A DNA stretch of 64,000 nt from Corynebacterium auris (lineage in GTDB: Bacteria; Actinomycetota; Actinomycetes; Mycobacteriales; Mycobacteriaceae): positions 1,165,991 through 1,229,990 of the forward strand of contig NZ_CP047047.1 in NCBI RefSeq assembly GCF_030408575.1. The letters are read 5' to 3'. The notes under the pieces are model-generated. The model searched no databases and was not told the origin of the DNA. It was given only the letters and a program-made list of their open reading frames with translations. Every line of letters begins with the position of its first letter. Position 1 is the stretch's first letter. This document shows positions 8,670 through 15,744 of the stretch, piece by piece. The translations under genes and the position numbers were made by a program.

Positions 8670-9107
8670 ATGCAGACCAAATACGGAAAAGAAGTGCTGG
8701 ACACCCCCTTGAGCGATGGGGAGCTCGCCGCGCTGCGGGAGGTGGACTCCGGGTTCTCCCGGACGATCGGGCTCACTATCACACACGTCTCCGCGAAGCG
8801 GGTCGAAGGCCACATCGACATCGGCCCGCAACACCACCAGCCGATGGGCTTGGCCAACGGCGGGGTAATGGCGAGCATTGGCGAGACGCTGGGCTCGATC
8901 GGTGCCGTCGCCGCGGCCGGCGCCCCTGCGGTGGGAATGAGCAACAGCACCGACTTCCTGCGCAGCGTGAAAAGCGGCCGTCTCGAGGCCGTCGCCCAGC
9001 CCGTGCACGTCGGTTCCTCGACGCACCTGTGGCGCATCGAGATGCACCACGAGGGAAAGCTGGTGGCGCTGACGCACCTGAAACTGATGATCCTGCGCCA
9101 GCGTTAG
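8670..9107 (+). CDS. PaaI-type hotdog-fold thioesterase
   Basis: 145 residues with a single hotdog domain. HHQPMGLANGGVMASIGET holds the conserved helix of PaaI/YbgC-type acyl-CoA thioesterases, and HVGSSTHLWRIEM precedes the last strands. Such enzymes cleave acyl- or aryl-CoA thioesters; the substrate is not readable from sequence. An upstream in-frame start would overlap the divergent gnd promoter, and TAGAAT sits just before the ATG at 8670, so that start with a leaderless message is preferred. It converges on corA with a 3-base gap. Confidence 0.85.
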   Translation: MQTKYGKEVLDTPLSDGELAALREVDSGFSRTIGLTITHVSAKRVEGHIDIGPQHHQPMGLANGGVMASIGETLGSIGAVAAAGAPAVGMSNSTDFLRSVKSGRLEAVAQPVHVGSSTHLWRIEMHHEGKLVALTHLKLMILRQR

Positions 9108-9110
9108 GCG

Positions 9111-10184
9111 TTAAAGCCAGTTGTTGCGGCGGAACCACCAGTACATCAGGGCCATGACTGTGGCCATGGTCAATAGCACCGCCGGGTAACCCCAGCGCCA
9201 GTCAAGCTCGGGCATGTTGGTGAAGTTCATGCCGTAGATACCCGCGATCATCGTCGGTGCCGCCGCCATGCCCACCACCGCGGAGATCGTGCGCATGTCG
9301 CTGTTTTGCTGCATGGTGACCTTGGCCACGGAGGCGTCGAGAAGCGAAGAAAGCCTTTCGTCGAACCCGGAGACGTGGTCGCTGACGATCATGGCGTTGC
9401 CCTGCACGTCGCGGAAGTAGGAGCGCAGCGTCTTGCGCAGCAGGTCCTTGTTGTTGGTCATGCCGCCGCGCAGCGCCGGGCCGAGCGGGTCGATGGCGTG
9501 GCGCATCTCCAAAATCTCGCGCTTGTACATGTAGATCTTGTCGATGTTGATGGACTTGTTCGGGGTGAAGACTTCGTTTTCGAGCTCGTCGACGTCCTTG
9601 TTCAGCGCCTGGGTGACGCGCAGGTAGTTGTCCACGATGTAGTCGGCCACCTTCCACGCCACGGCGGAGGGGCCGAGGACGGCGAGCTCCTCGTCCTCCT
9701 CGAGCTGGGAGGACAAATCCGGCAGGGGAGCGTTGTGGCGGATGGTGATGGCGAAGTTCGGCCCGATCACCACCTGCACCTCGCCGGTGGAGATGATCTC
9801 GCGGGCGTCCTGCACCTCCTCGTCGTCGCGGTACTGGACGGAGCGGATGACCAGGAACAGCTGGTCGTCGTAGCGCTCGAACTTGGGTCGCTGGTGGGCG
9901 GTGACCACGTCGTCGACGATGAGGTCGTGCAGGTCGAAGATGTCGCGCAGCCTGTCCATCTGCGCCCTCGTGGGTTCCCGCAAGGACAGCCACACGAAGG
10001 CGTTTTCGTGTTCCTGGGCCATTTCGAGGGCATGGGAGATGCGGGCCTCGCCCGGCAGGCGCTTGCCGTCCACGAACACGCGGCAAAAATCCGTTGAGCG
10101 CTCGACGGGGACGGGCACGTTGGGCTGGGAGGAGTCCGCGGGGCGCTTCGCGCGCTGCTTCGACAGCGGGATCAATGGCGGCAT
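9111..10184 (-). CDS. corA: CorA-type magnesium/cobalt transporter
   Basis: A 357-residue CorA/MIT-family channel. The N-terminal 290 residues form the cytoplasmic funnel; two C-terminal transmembrane helices follow, the first ending in the diagnostic YGMNF pore motif, the second near the end followed by the basic tail FRRNNW. It would form a pentamer in the cytoplasmic membrane and import Mg2+. It is monocistronic, preceded by a -10 hexamer at 10241-10246 and an ndh terminator. Confidence 0.95.
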   Translation of the reverse strand: MPPLIPLSKQRAKRPADSSQPNVPVPVERSTDFCRVFVDGKRLPGEARISHALEMAQEHENAFVWLSLREPTRAQMDRLRDIFDLHDLIVDDVVTAHQRPKFERYDDQLFLVIRSVQYRDDEEVQDAREIISTGEVQVVIGPNFAITIRHNAPLPDLSSQLEEDEELAVLGPSAVAWKVADYIVDNYLRVTQALNKDVDELENEVFTPNKSINIDKIYMYKREILEMRHAIDPLGPALRGGMTNNKDLLRKTLRSYFRDVQGNAMIVSDHVSGFDERLSSLLDASVAKVTMQQNSDMRTISAVVGMAAAPTMIAGIYGMNFTNMPELDWRWGYPAVLLTMATVMALMYWWFRRNNWL

Positions 10185-10240
10185 GGTGGTGTTCCTCCCT
10201 TCTTCGAGGCGCGGGCTGCGCCTGACAAAAGCCGTTGAGA

Positions 10241-10246
10241 ATACTA
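10241..10246 (-). promoter_or_regulatory. -10 hexamer for corA
   Basis: TAGTAT on the minus strand, giving a leader of about 50 nt for corA. A shorter spacer from the terminator hairpin at 10264-10292 means the promoter begins right after ndh transcription ends. Confidence 0.45.
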
Positions 10247-10260
10247 CGCGCTATGCGCGA

Positions 10261-10292
10261 AAAACCCGGGTTCGCGCGCGGCGAACCCGGGT
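10261..10292 (-). terminator. intrinsic terminator of ndh
   Basis: A perfect 12-bp inverted repeat, ACCCGGGTTCGC (10264-10275) with GCGAACCCGGGT (10281-10292), 5-base loop, followed on the minus strand by TTTT. It lies 16 bases past the ndh stop. Confidence 0.85.
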
Positions 10293-10307
10293 CAGGGGAG
10301 CGGGGGA

Positions 10308-11708
10308 CTAGTTCTCGCCGTTGGTGTCACGAACCTCGGGCAGCTTCTCCTCGTCCTCGGAGGTGCGCTCACGCAGCTTGTCCAGCGCGGTGCGCGCGTG
10401 CATCTCCTGCAGGCTCGTCGCCAGGTTGTAGCGCTTCGGCGAGAGCGCGTTGAGCGTCCAGGTGAACATGGACACGAGGCGGTTGCGGGCGCTGACCAGG
10501 AAGGACACGTGCACGGCGAGCCACATGAACCAACCGATCAGGCCCGTGATCTCGACCTTGCCCATCTTCACCACTGCGTTGAAGCGGGAGACAATCGCCA
10601 TGGAGCCCTTGTCGAAGTACTCAAACGCGTCGCGGTCTTCGGGGGCGACCTCGTGCTCGACCTGCTCGCTGATGATCTTGCCCACGTACTCGCCGGACTG
10701 GATGGCCACCTGGGCCACTCCCGGCAGGCCGTCGCGGTTCATCATGTCGCCGATGATGAAGACGTTGGACTTGTCGGCGACGGTGAGGTCCTCGTTCACC
10801 GGTACCTTGCCGTTGCGCTCGGCTTCGACGCCGACCTGGTCGGCGATGATCTTGCCCAGCGGGGAGGCCTGCACACCAGCGGACCAAATCTTGGTCTCGG
10901 CGGGGATGGTGGTTTCCTCGTCGGTGTTGGTGTCCTTGTACGTCACGGACTTTTCGTCGATGTCGGAGACCATCGCGTTGAGGATGACGGTCACGCCCTT
11001 CTTCTCGAGCTCGCGCTGGCCCTTCTTGCCCAGACGCTTACCGAAGGGGGGAAGGACCTGCGGTGCGGCATCGACAAGCACGATCTTCGCCTGCGACGGC
11101 ACGAAGTTGTTGTACTGGCCGTCGAAGGAACGGTGCGCCATCTCCGCGATCTGGCCGGCGAGCTCCACACCGGTCGGGCCAGCGCCGACGACGACGAAGG
11201 TGAGGAAGCGCTCGCGCTCCTCGGCCGTCTGCGCGACCTCGGCGCGCTCGAAGGCGCTGATGAGGCGGCCGCGGATCTCGAGGGCGTTGTCCAGCGTCTT
11301 CAGGCCGGGCGCGTACTGGGCGAAGTGGTCGTTGCCGAAGTAGGACTGGCCTGCACCAGCGGCGACGATGAGGGAGTCGTACTCGACGTCCTGGGAGAAC
11401 TCGCCTTCCTCGAAGGTCACTGTCTGGGCCTCGACGTCGATTCCGGTGACGTCGCCGCGCACGATGTTGACGTTCTCCTGGCTGGCGAGGATCTGCCGCA
11501 CGGAGGCTGCGATCTCGCCCGTGGACAGCAGGCCGGTGGCGACTTGGTAGAGGAGGGGAGCGAAAAGGTGGTGGTTTGTGCGGTTAATCAGCGTGATGTC
11601 GACGTCGGCGTTCGCGAGCTCGCGCGCGGCGAACATGCCGCCGAAGCCCGCGCCGATGATCACTACGTGGTGGCGGTTACCTGCGGGTCGAAGGGCTGAA
11701 TCAGCCAT
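10308..11708 (-). CDS. ndh: type II NADH dehydrogenase
   Basis: A 466-residue non-proton-pumping NADH:quinone oxidoreductase. The FAD-binding Rossmann motif VVIIGAGFGGMFAARELA is at the N-terminus; a second nucleotide fold FVVVGAGPTGVELAGQ binds NADH; NVFIIGDM is the C-terminal FAD motif. The last 80 residues include a hydrophobic stretch (LIGWFMWLAVHVSFLV) for membrane attachment. It is the main entry of NADH electrons in bacteria that lack complex I, as corynebacteria do. AAGGAG precedes the ATG by 9 bases. Terminator follows, so it is monocistronic. Confidence 0.95.
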   Translation of the reverse strand: MADSALRPAGNRHHVVIIGAGFGGMFAARELANADVDITLINRTNHHLFAPLLYQVATGLLSTGEIAASVRQILASQENVNIVRGDVTGIDVEAQTVTFEEGEFSQDVEYDSLIVAAGAGQSYFGNDHFAQYAPGLKTLDNALEIRGRLISAFERAEVAQTAEERERFLTFVVVGAGPTGVELAGQIAEMAHRSFDGQYNNFVPSQAKIVLVDAAPQVLPPFGKRLGKKGQRELEKKGVTVILNAMVSDIDEKSVTYKDTNTDEETTIPAETKIWSAGVQASPLGKIIADQVGVEAERNGKVPVNEDLTVADKSNVFIIGDMMNRDGLPGVAQVAIQSGEYVGKIISEQVEHEVAPEDRDAFEYFDKGSMAIVSRFNAVVKMGKVEITGLIGWFMWLAVHVSFLVSARNRLVSMFTWTLNALSPKRYNLATSLQEMHARTALDKLRERTSEDEEKLPEVRDTNGEN

Positions 11709-11726
11709 TGTTTTCGTCTCCTTGAG

Positions 11727-11732
11727 ATACTA
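11727..11732 (-). promoter_or_regulatory. -10 hexamer for ndh
   Basis: TAGTAT on the minus strand, giving a short leader of about 13 nt that still contains AAGGAG. The divergent ufaA-like gene starts about 100 bases away. Confidence 0.45.
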
Positions 11733-11824
11733 GGTTTGTATTACCCACCCCATGATACGCGTCACCTCTTAAACGTCTATCGGGGCGTTCGCCGTGGCGC
11801 GCCCGCGGGAGCCGCTCAGGCGTT

Positions 11825-11830
11825 TAATCT
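11825..11830 (+). promoter_or_regulatory. -10 hexamer of the ufaA-like gene (leaderless)
   Basis: TAATCT, 7 bases before a GTG at 11838. It decides the start: the in-frame codons upstream (from 11736) have no credible initiation site. Confidence 0.5.
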
Positions 11831-11837
11831 GTGGGGC

Positions 11838-13145
11838 GTGGTTCCCGCACGCTCGCCTCAGTCTCACCTTGATTTCGTTGACGCCGAATCCTGGCCCGGC
11901 GTTGTCTCCGTGCCCTCTGGGCGGGCTGCGAAGATCGGTGCGCGCCGCGCGGAGGCGCGGTTCGCTCGGGCGTGCGCGAAGGCGGGGATCGAGCTCGACC
12001 CGGCTGCCGGGGCGCAGGTAGTCGTCGAGCGCCCCGAAGTCTTCCGCCGGATCTGGGAGAGCGGTTGGGTCGGCTTGGCCGAGGGGTTTATGGCCGGGGA
12101 GTGGTCGACATCCAACTCGGATGCCCTGGTCGAGGCGTTGGCGGCACTGATCCGCGCTGGATACCGGCCGAAGACGCGCACCGCTTTGCAGCCCGGCCAG
12201 GGCGGCGACGTCCCGCCTGCGCTGGTGCAGCACTACGCGGGCGACGGCATGAGCGGGTTCGCCGGCCACTTTGCCACCGGCGTGCCCACGAAGGAGCGCG
12301 TCGCGGTTGCATCGCACGTGCGGGGGGCGGGCAGAGGGGCGGACGCCGCGACACATTTCGTGGACGTCACAACAATTGGTGCGCCGCTCGATGCCGAGCG
12401 CGCGGATTTGGGCCACGCGCAGGCCCGCTCCGTGGATATGCTGTTGGATGCCGTGCGGGCGCGGCCGGGCACGCACCTCGCGGAGTACCCGGCTTCGGGC
12501 GGGGCCGTGGCGATCGCGGCCGCGCGGCGCGGGGCAACGGTCGACACCATCGCCGCCAGTGACGCGGTTGCTACCGCGATACAGGAGCGCGTCACCTTCG
12601 CCGGGGCCGGGGGCGCCGCGATTCGCGTGGAGGGTGATACCGCGGCAGGGCTGCGCCGGCGCGGGTCCTACGACGCCGTCGTGTCCGTGGAACGCCTCGA
12701 GGCGCTGGCCCCACGCGAGAAGGGGCCGTACCTCGCCGCGCTGGGCGCGCTCATCCACCCGGGCGGTCGCGTTGCCCTGCAGAGCCTCATGCGCACCGCG
12801 GACTACTCGGCTGCGGCCGACGCGGCGCTGGAATCGCTCCGCGCGTACGTTTGGCCCGGGCTGAGCTTCACGACGCCCACAGAGCTCGCAACCCTCGTCG
12901 ACCGCCAGACGGACCTCCGCGTTATCGCGCAGTCGCACGCGCCGGAGCACGTCGCGCGCTCGCTGCGGCTGCAACGGCACACCTTCGACGCGCACCTGCG
13001 GGAGGCCGCCGCCGACGGGTTCGACGCCGTGTACCGGCGTCTGTGGCAGTGGCAGTTCGCGCTGCGCGAGGCGCTGGCGGGGCTGGGCATGCTGGACCTG
13101 GTTCAGGTCACGCTCGTGCCGCGCTCGAGGCGGGGGCGCAGGTAG
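11838..13145 (+). CDS. UfaA/cyclopropane-fatty-acid synthase homologue, probable pseudoenzyme
   Basis: 435 residues, the length of UfaA-type fatty-acid methyltransferases. The fold is recognisable: WVGLAEGFMAGEWS near residue 77, YDAVVSVERLEALAPREKGPY near 278, HPGGRVALQS, and the C-terminal block LRLQRHTFDAHLREAAADGFD. Yet the key sites are eroded. The SAM motif, normally LEIGxGWG, reads AEYPASGG (215-222). The HYDLSN substrate motif reads HYAGDG (132-137). The histidine and tyrosine that bind bicarbonate in this family appear replaced. The frame is intact, so this looks like a retained non-catalytic paralogue rather than a pseudogene. Position next to ndh matches the corynebacterial ufaA locus. 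Confidence 0.7.
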   Translation: MVPARSPQSHLDFVDAESWPGVVSVPSGRAAKIGARRAEARFARACAKAGIELDPAAGAQVVVERPEVFRRIWESGWVGLAEGFMAGEWSTSNSDALVEALAALIRAGYRPKTRTALQPGQGGDVPPALVQHYAGDGMSGFAGHFATGVPTKERVAVASHVRGAGRGADAATHFVDVTTIGAPLDAERADLGHAQARSVDMLLDAVRARPGTHLAEYPASGGAVAIAAARRGATVDTIAASDAVATAIQERVTFAGAGGAAIRVEGDTAAGLRRRGSYDAVVSVERLEALAPREKGPYLAALGALIHPGGRVALQSLMRTADYSAAADAALESLRAYVWPGLSFTTPTELATLVDRQTDLRVIAQSHAPEHVARSLRLQRHTFDAHLREAAADGFDAVYRRLWQWQFALREALAGLGMLDLVQVTLVPRSRRGRR

Positions 13146-13161
13146 TCAGGAACTACTTGAC

Positions 13162-13175
13162 ATAATGTACATTAT
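13162..13175. repeat. perfect 14-bp palindrome between convergent genes
   Basis: ATAATGTACATTAT is its own reverse complement and is AT-rich in a GC-rich setting. It lies between the ends of the ufaA-like and YceI genes and has no T-run, so it is not a normal intrinsic terminator. A TTGACA overlaps its left edge (13157-13162). Confidence 0.6.
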
Positions 13176-13196
13176 CGGACAAATGGCGGGAGGGGA

Positions 13197-13889
13197 TTAA
13201 CCCGCCTTTTCCAGCTTGACGCGGATGTTGACCTCGCCCTCGTCCGCGATCTTCGCCGCAACGAACTCCGGGGTCTCCACGCCGTAGTCGGTACGCGTGA
13301 TCGGAATGTCGCCGGCGACCACCACGTTGTCGCCCGTGCGTGCGACGTTAAACTCGTGCGTCACCGGGTTGGTCACACCGCGGATGGTCAGCGCGCCCGT
13401 GAGCTCCACGGGCGCCACGCTGCCGTCCTCCGGAACGTGCGTGACGTCGACCGGTTCGGTGAGCTCAAAGGTGGCCACTGGGAACTCGTCCGTGTGCAGG
13501 ATCTTGCGCCGCACGTTGTTGTCGCGCACGTCGCTGTCGGTCGACAGCGTCGCCATATCCACGACGATCTCGCCCGCGGTCAGCGTGCCGCCCTCGACTG
13601 TGACAAAGCCGTCAACCTCGCGTGTCGAACCCGAGGTCACCTTGCGTTCGGCCGGAAGGATCTCGAAGAAGGTGAACCCGGCGGACGTCTGGTTCGGCCC
13701 CGGCGTGGTGGATACGTCCCACGTGCCGTCGATACCCGTGCTCGCGGCCTGCAGGCTGGACTCGTTGATTCCTTCCGTCTTGATCCCGGCTCCGCCGCGG
13801 ACGAGCGAGATGACCATCGGGACGATCGCGAGGCTGGCCAGCACCACGATGGCGACGGTGCCGAGGACGATGACGGGCGTGCGTTTCAC
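13197..13889 (-). CDS. YceI-family secreted/membrane-anchored lipocalin-like protein
   Basis: 230 residues with one N-terminal transmembrane helix (about residues 7-30, VIVLGTVAIVVLASLAIVPMV) and an extracytoplasmic YceI domain (about 55-230): GTWDVSTTPGPNQTSAGFTFFEI, then FVTVEGGTL and the terminal block GDIPITRTDYGVETP. YceI proteins bind isoprenoid-like lipids such as polyprenyl quinones. The GTG start overlaps the stop of the zinc-ribbon gene (GTGA), indicating coupled translation. Confidence 0.85.
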   Translation of the reverse strand: MKRTPVIVLGTVAIVVLASLAIVPMVISLVRGGAGIKTEGINESSLQAASTGIDGTWDVSTTPGPNQTSAGFTFFEILPAERKVTSGSTREVDGFVTVEGGTLTAGEIVVDMATLSTDSDVRDNNVRRKILHTDEFPVATFELTEPVDVTHVPEDGSVAPVELTGALTIRGVTNPVTHEFNVARTGDNVVVAGDIPITRTDYGVETPEFVAAKIADEGEVNIRVKLEKAG

Positions 13890-14224
13890 CTGAGCTTCTC
13901 CAAACTTCTGGCTATCTCGACTAATTCGTCACATAGGTGACGAATTTCTGTTGGGCTGGCGCCCTCCGCGTGCGCGGTGGCTATGTCTTCTGCCGCGCAC
14001 CTTAACTCAAAAAGTCTATCCCGCATACGCCCCGCCCGGTCCGGGTGCAGGATCACGGCGTTGTCCGGGATGCCCGTGCCGCTCACACCGTTGCGCTGCT
14101 CGTAGGCGCGCTGCTTGCACGATTCGCTGCAGTACTTCCGGCGCCGACCCCTCCCCTTCTGCTCGGGAAGCTCAGCGCCGCACCACTGGCAGGTGGCCGC
14201 GGGCGCGGCGCCGGAGATGTCCAC
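13886..14224 (-). CDS. small zinc-ribbon protein of unknown function
   Basis: 112 residues from a GTG at 14224. The N-terminus has a four-cysteine treble-clef-like zinc site: CQWC, a basic linker, then YCSESCKQRAYEQRNG. Such CxxC...CxxxCK sites occur in small nucleic-acid-binding or MYM/FCS-type fingers. The remainder is helical (MRDRLFELRCAAEDIATAHAEG, shown only in part here as a repeat-free helix). The start is supported by TACTCT 7 bases upstream, giving a leaderless message; a longer upstream frame has no start signal. It is coupled to YceI by a GTGA overlap, so the two may share a process. Function unknown. Confidence 0.7.
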   Translation of the reverse strand: MDISGAAPAATCQWCGAELPEQKGRGRRRKYCSESCKQRAYEQRNGVSGTGIPDNAVILHPDRAGRMRDRLFELRCAAEDIATAHAEGASPTEIRHLCDELVEIARSLEKLR

Positions 14225-14231
14225 ACAGCAC

Positions 14232-14237
14232 AGAGTA
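14232..14237 (-). promoter_or_regulatory. -10 hexamer of the zinc-ribbon/YceI operon (leaderless)
   Basis: TACTCT on the minus strand, 7 bases before the GTG at 14224. It is only 17 bases from the divergent rbpA -35 element. Confidence 0.5.
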
Positions 14238-14253
14238 GCGGGCCGGGGTGCCG

Positions 14254-14281
14254 GGAACAAAGCCCGCGGCGGCGCCGTTAT
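14254..14281 (+). promoter_or_regulatory. SigH-type promoter of rbpA
   Basis: GGAAC (14254-14258), an 18-base spacer and GTTAT (14277-14281) match the GGAA-N18/19-GTT consensus of the actinobacterial stress sigma factor SigH/SigR. TATACT (14279-14284) overlaps the -10 and could serve the housekeeping sigma. In Streptomyces rbpA is known to be under SigR, which supports the reading. Confidence 0.65.
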
Positions 14282-14346
14282 ACTGACGCAATATATTGTC
14301 GCCGAGATACTCGGGCGACTGCTACACGAAGGAAGGGATAAATAGC

Positions 14347-14721
14347 ATGGCTGATCGTGTCCTGCGCGGTAGCCGGATGGGCGCCGTGAGCTACGAGACG
14401 GACCGTGACCACGATCTCGCCCCCCGCCAGATGGCGAAGTACCGCACCCCAAACGGCGAGGTGTTCGACGTCCCCTTCGCAGACGACGCCGAGATCCCCG
14501 AAGAATGGATGTGCAAGAACGGCCAGGTAGGCACCCTTATCGAGGGTGATGGCGTAGAAGCCAAACCCGTGAAGCCGCCGCGCACCCACTGGGACATGCT
14601 GCGCGAACGCCGCACGATCGAGGAGCTCGACGAGCTGCTTGAGGAGCGCCTCGAGCAGCTGCGCAAGCGCCGTCGCACCGCCGCGCGCATAGCGAAGGAA
14701 CAGGAAGCGCAGAAGAAATAA
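14347..14721 (+). CDS. rbpA: RNA polymerase-binding protein RbpA
   Basis: 124 residues. RbpA is an actinobacterial transcription factor that binds RNA polymerase and group 1/2 sigma factors and stabilises the open complex. Visible: the N-terminal tail (RVLRGSRMGAVSYETDR), the core domain (CPNG-type position here TPNGEVFDVPFADDAEIPEEWMC in part), basic linker and C-terminal sigma-interaction domain (RTHWDMLRERRTIEELDELL). The ATG has GGAAGG upstream. Zinc ligands are mostly absent, as in several homologues. It is monocistronic with its own terminator. Confidence 0.95.
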   Translation: MADRVLRGSRMGAVSYETDRDHDLAPRQMAKYRTPNGEVFDVPFADDAEIPEEWMCKNGQVGTLIEGDGVEAKPVKPPRTHWDMLRERRTIEELDELLEERLEQLRKRRRTAARIAKEQEAQKK

Positions 14722-14723
14722 GG

Positions 14724-14753
14724 AAAGCCCGGACTACGCGGTCCGGGCTTTTT
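14724..14753 (+). terminator. intrinsic terminator of rbpA
   Basis: AAGCCCGGAC (14725-14734) pairs perfectly with GTCCGGGCTT (14741-14750) across a 6-base loop, followed by T residues. It begins 4 bases after the stop. The A-run on the 5' side may let it also stop minus-strand transcripts from ppm1. Confidence 0.88.
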
Positions 14754-14759
14754 CGTGCC

Positions 14760-15737
14760 TTACTTCCCAGAGGTGCCCACGCGGACGGCCTCGCGGATGA
14801 ACTCCACGGCCGTATCGGCAGCCCGCGCGGCACGGCGCGGGATCGCGCTCACCCCCGAGCGCTTCAGCTCGTGGCCGGCCAGCTTGGCGCCCTCCAGGAC
14901 CATGTTCACCCCAGTCTCGGTGACGTCGCCGACGACCCTGCGGGTCTTCCACAGGCCCGACTGGTCAACCTCGTGGCGCAGCAACTTGCCCGTTTCCCTG
15001 GCGAGTTCGCGCAGGAAGGCGGACTGCCTCTCGGCGCCCCACTTGGTCACCTCGAGGAGAGACTCGCTGGCGAAGCTTGAGTCGAGTTTGGACTGGCCCA
15101 GCTGCCGGTCGACGAAGGTGATGGGCACCTCGCGGACGTCGAACTCCGCCTCCAGCGCCTTGCGGATCATGTCGACCTGGAAAATGTAGCCCTTGGTGGA
15201 CAGAGCGCTGAGGTCAATCGACTCGAGCACCTCGCGGCGAAACGCCCGGTAGCCAGCGGTCATGTCCTCGACGTCGTCGCCCAGGGCCAGCGATATGTAG
15301 CGGTTGCCCCACTTGGAAAGCATGTAGCGCTCCCGCGGCCAGTTGTCCACCTGCCCGCCTTCGACGTAGCGCGAACCGATGACCACGTCTGCGCCAGCCT
15401 CGATCTCGCCGAGAAGCAGCTCGAGCTCCTCGGGGGCGTGCGAACCATCTGCATCCATCTGGCAGATGACCTCGTAATCGCGCTCGAGGGCCCATTCGAA
15501 GCCCTCGCGGTAGGCGGCGAGGAGGCCCTCCTTGTTCCCGCGGTGGAGCACGTGAACCTCAGGGTGGGCGCCGGCGAGCTCGTCGGCCTTGGCGCCGGTG
15601 CCGTCCGGGGAGTTGTCGTCGACCACGAGGACGTCCACCTCCGGCGTTGAGCTGAGGACCCTGTCGACGATGAGCGGGAGGTTGTCCACCTCGTTATAGG
15701 TGGGAATGATCACCACAGTGGTGTTGGCCACGGGCAT
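14760..15737 (-). CDS. ppm1: polyprenol monophosphomannose synthase, catalytic protein
   Basis: 325 residues. A GT2 glycosyltransferase that moves mannose from GDP-mannose to polyprenyl phosphate, the donor for lipomannan/lipoarabinomannan and protein mannosylation. Motifs: VVIIPTYNEVDNLP, VLVVDDNSPDGT, CQMDADGSH (metal-binding DxD), GSRYVEGG and a terminal FVDRQLGQSKL. About 70 C-terminal residues beyond the core are helical and basic and may contact the membrane. The ATG at 15737 has AAGGAG 5 bases upstream. It follows lnt by 7 bases; in mycobacteria the two are fused in one protein. Confidence 0.93.
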   Translation of the reverse strand: MPVANTTVVIIPTYNEVDNLPLIVDRVLSSTPEVDVLVVDDNSPDGTGAKADELAGAHPEVHVLHRGNKEGLLAAYREGFEWALERDYEVICQMDADGSHAPEELELLLGEIEAGADVVIGSRYVEGGQVDNWPRERYMLSKWGNRYISLALGDDVEDMTAGYRAFRREVLESIDLSALSTKGYIFQVDMIRKALEAEFDVREVPITFVDRQLGQSKLDSSFASESLLEVTKWGAERQSAFLRELARETGKLLRHEVDQSGLWKTRRVVGDVTETGVNMVLEGAKLAGHELKRSGVSAIPRRAARAADTAVEFIREAVRVGTSGK

Positions 15738-15744
15738 GTCTCCT

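Noticed and set aside
11736..11837. Upstream extension of the ufaA-like gene to 11736
   Set aside because: It would need a TTG start without a ribosome-binding site, and TAATCT marks a leaderless GTG at 11838.
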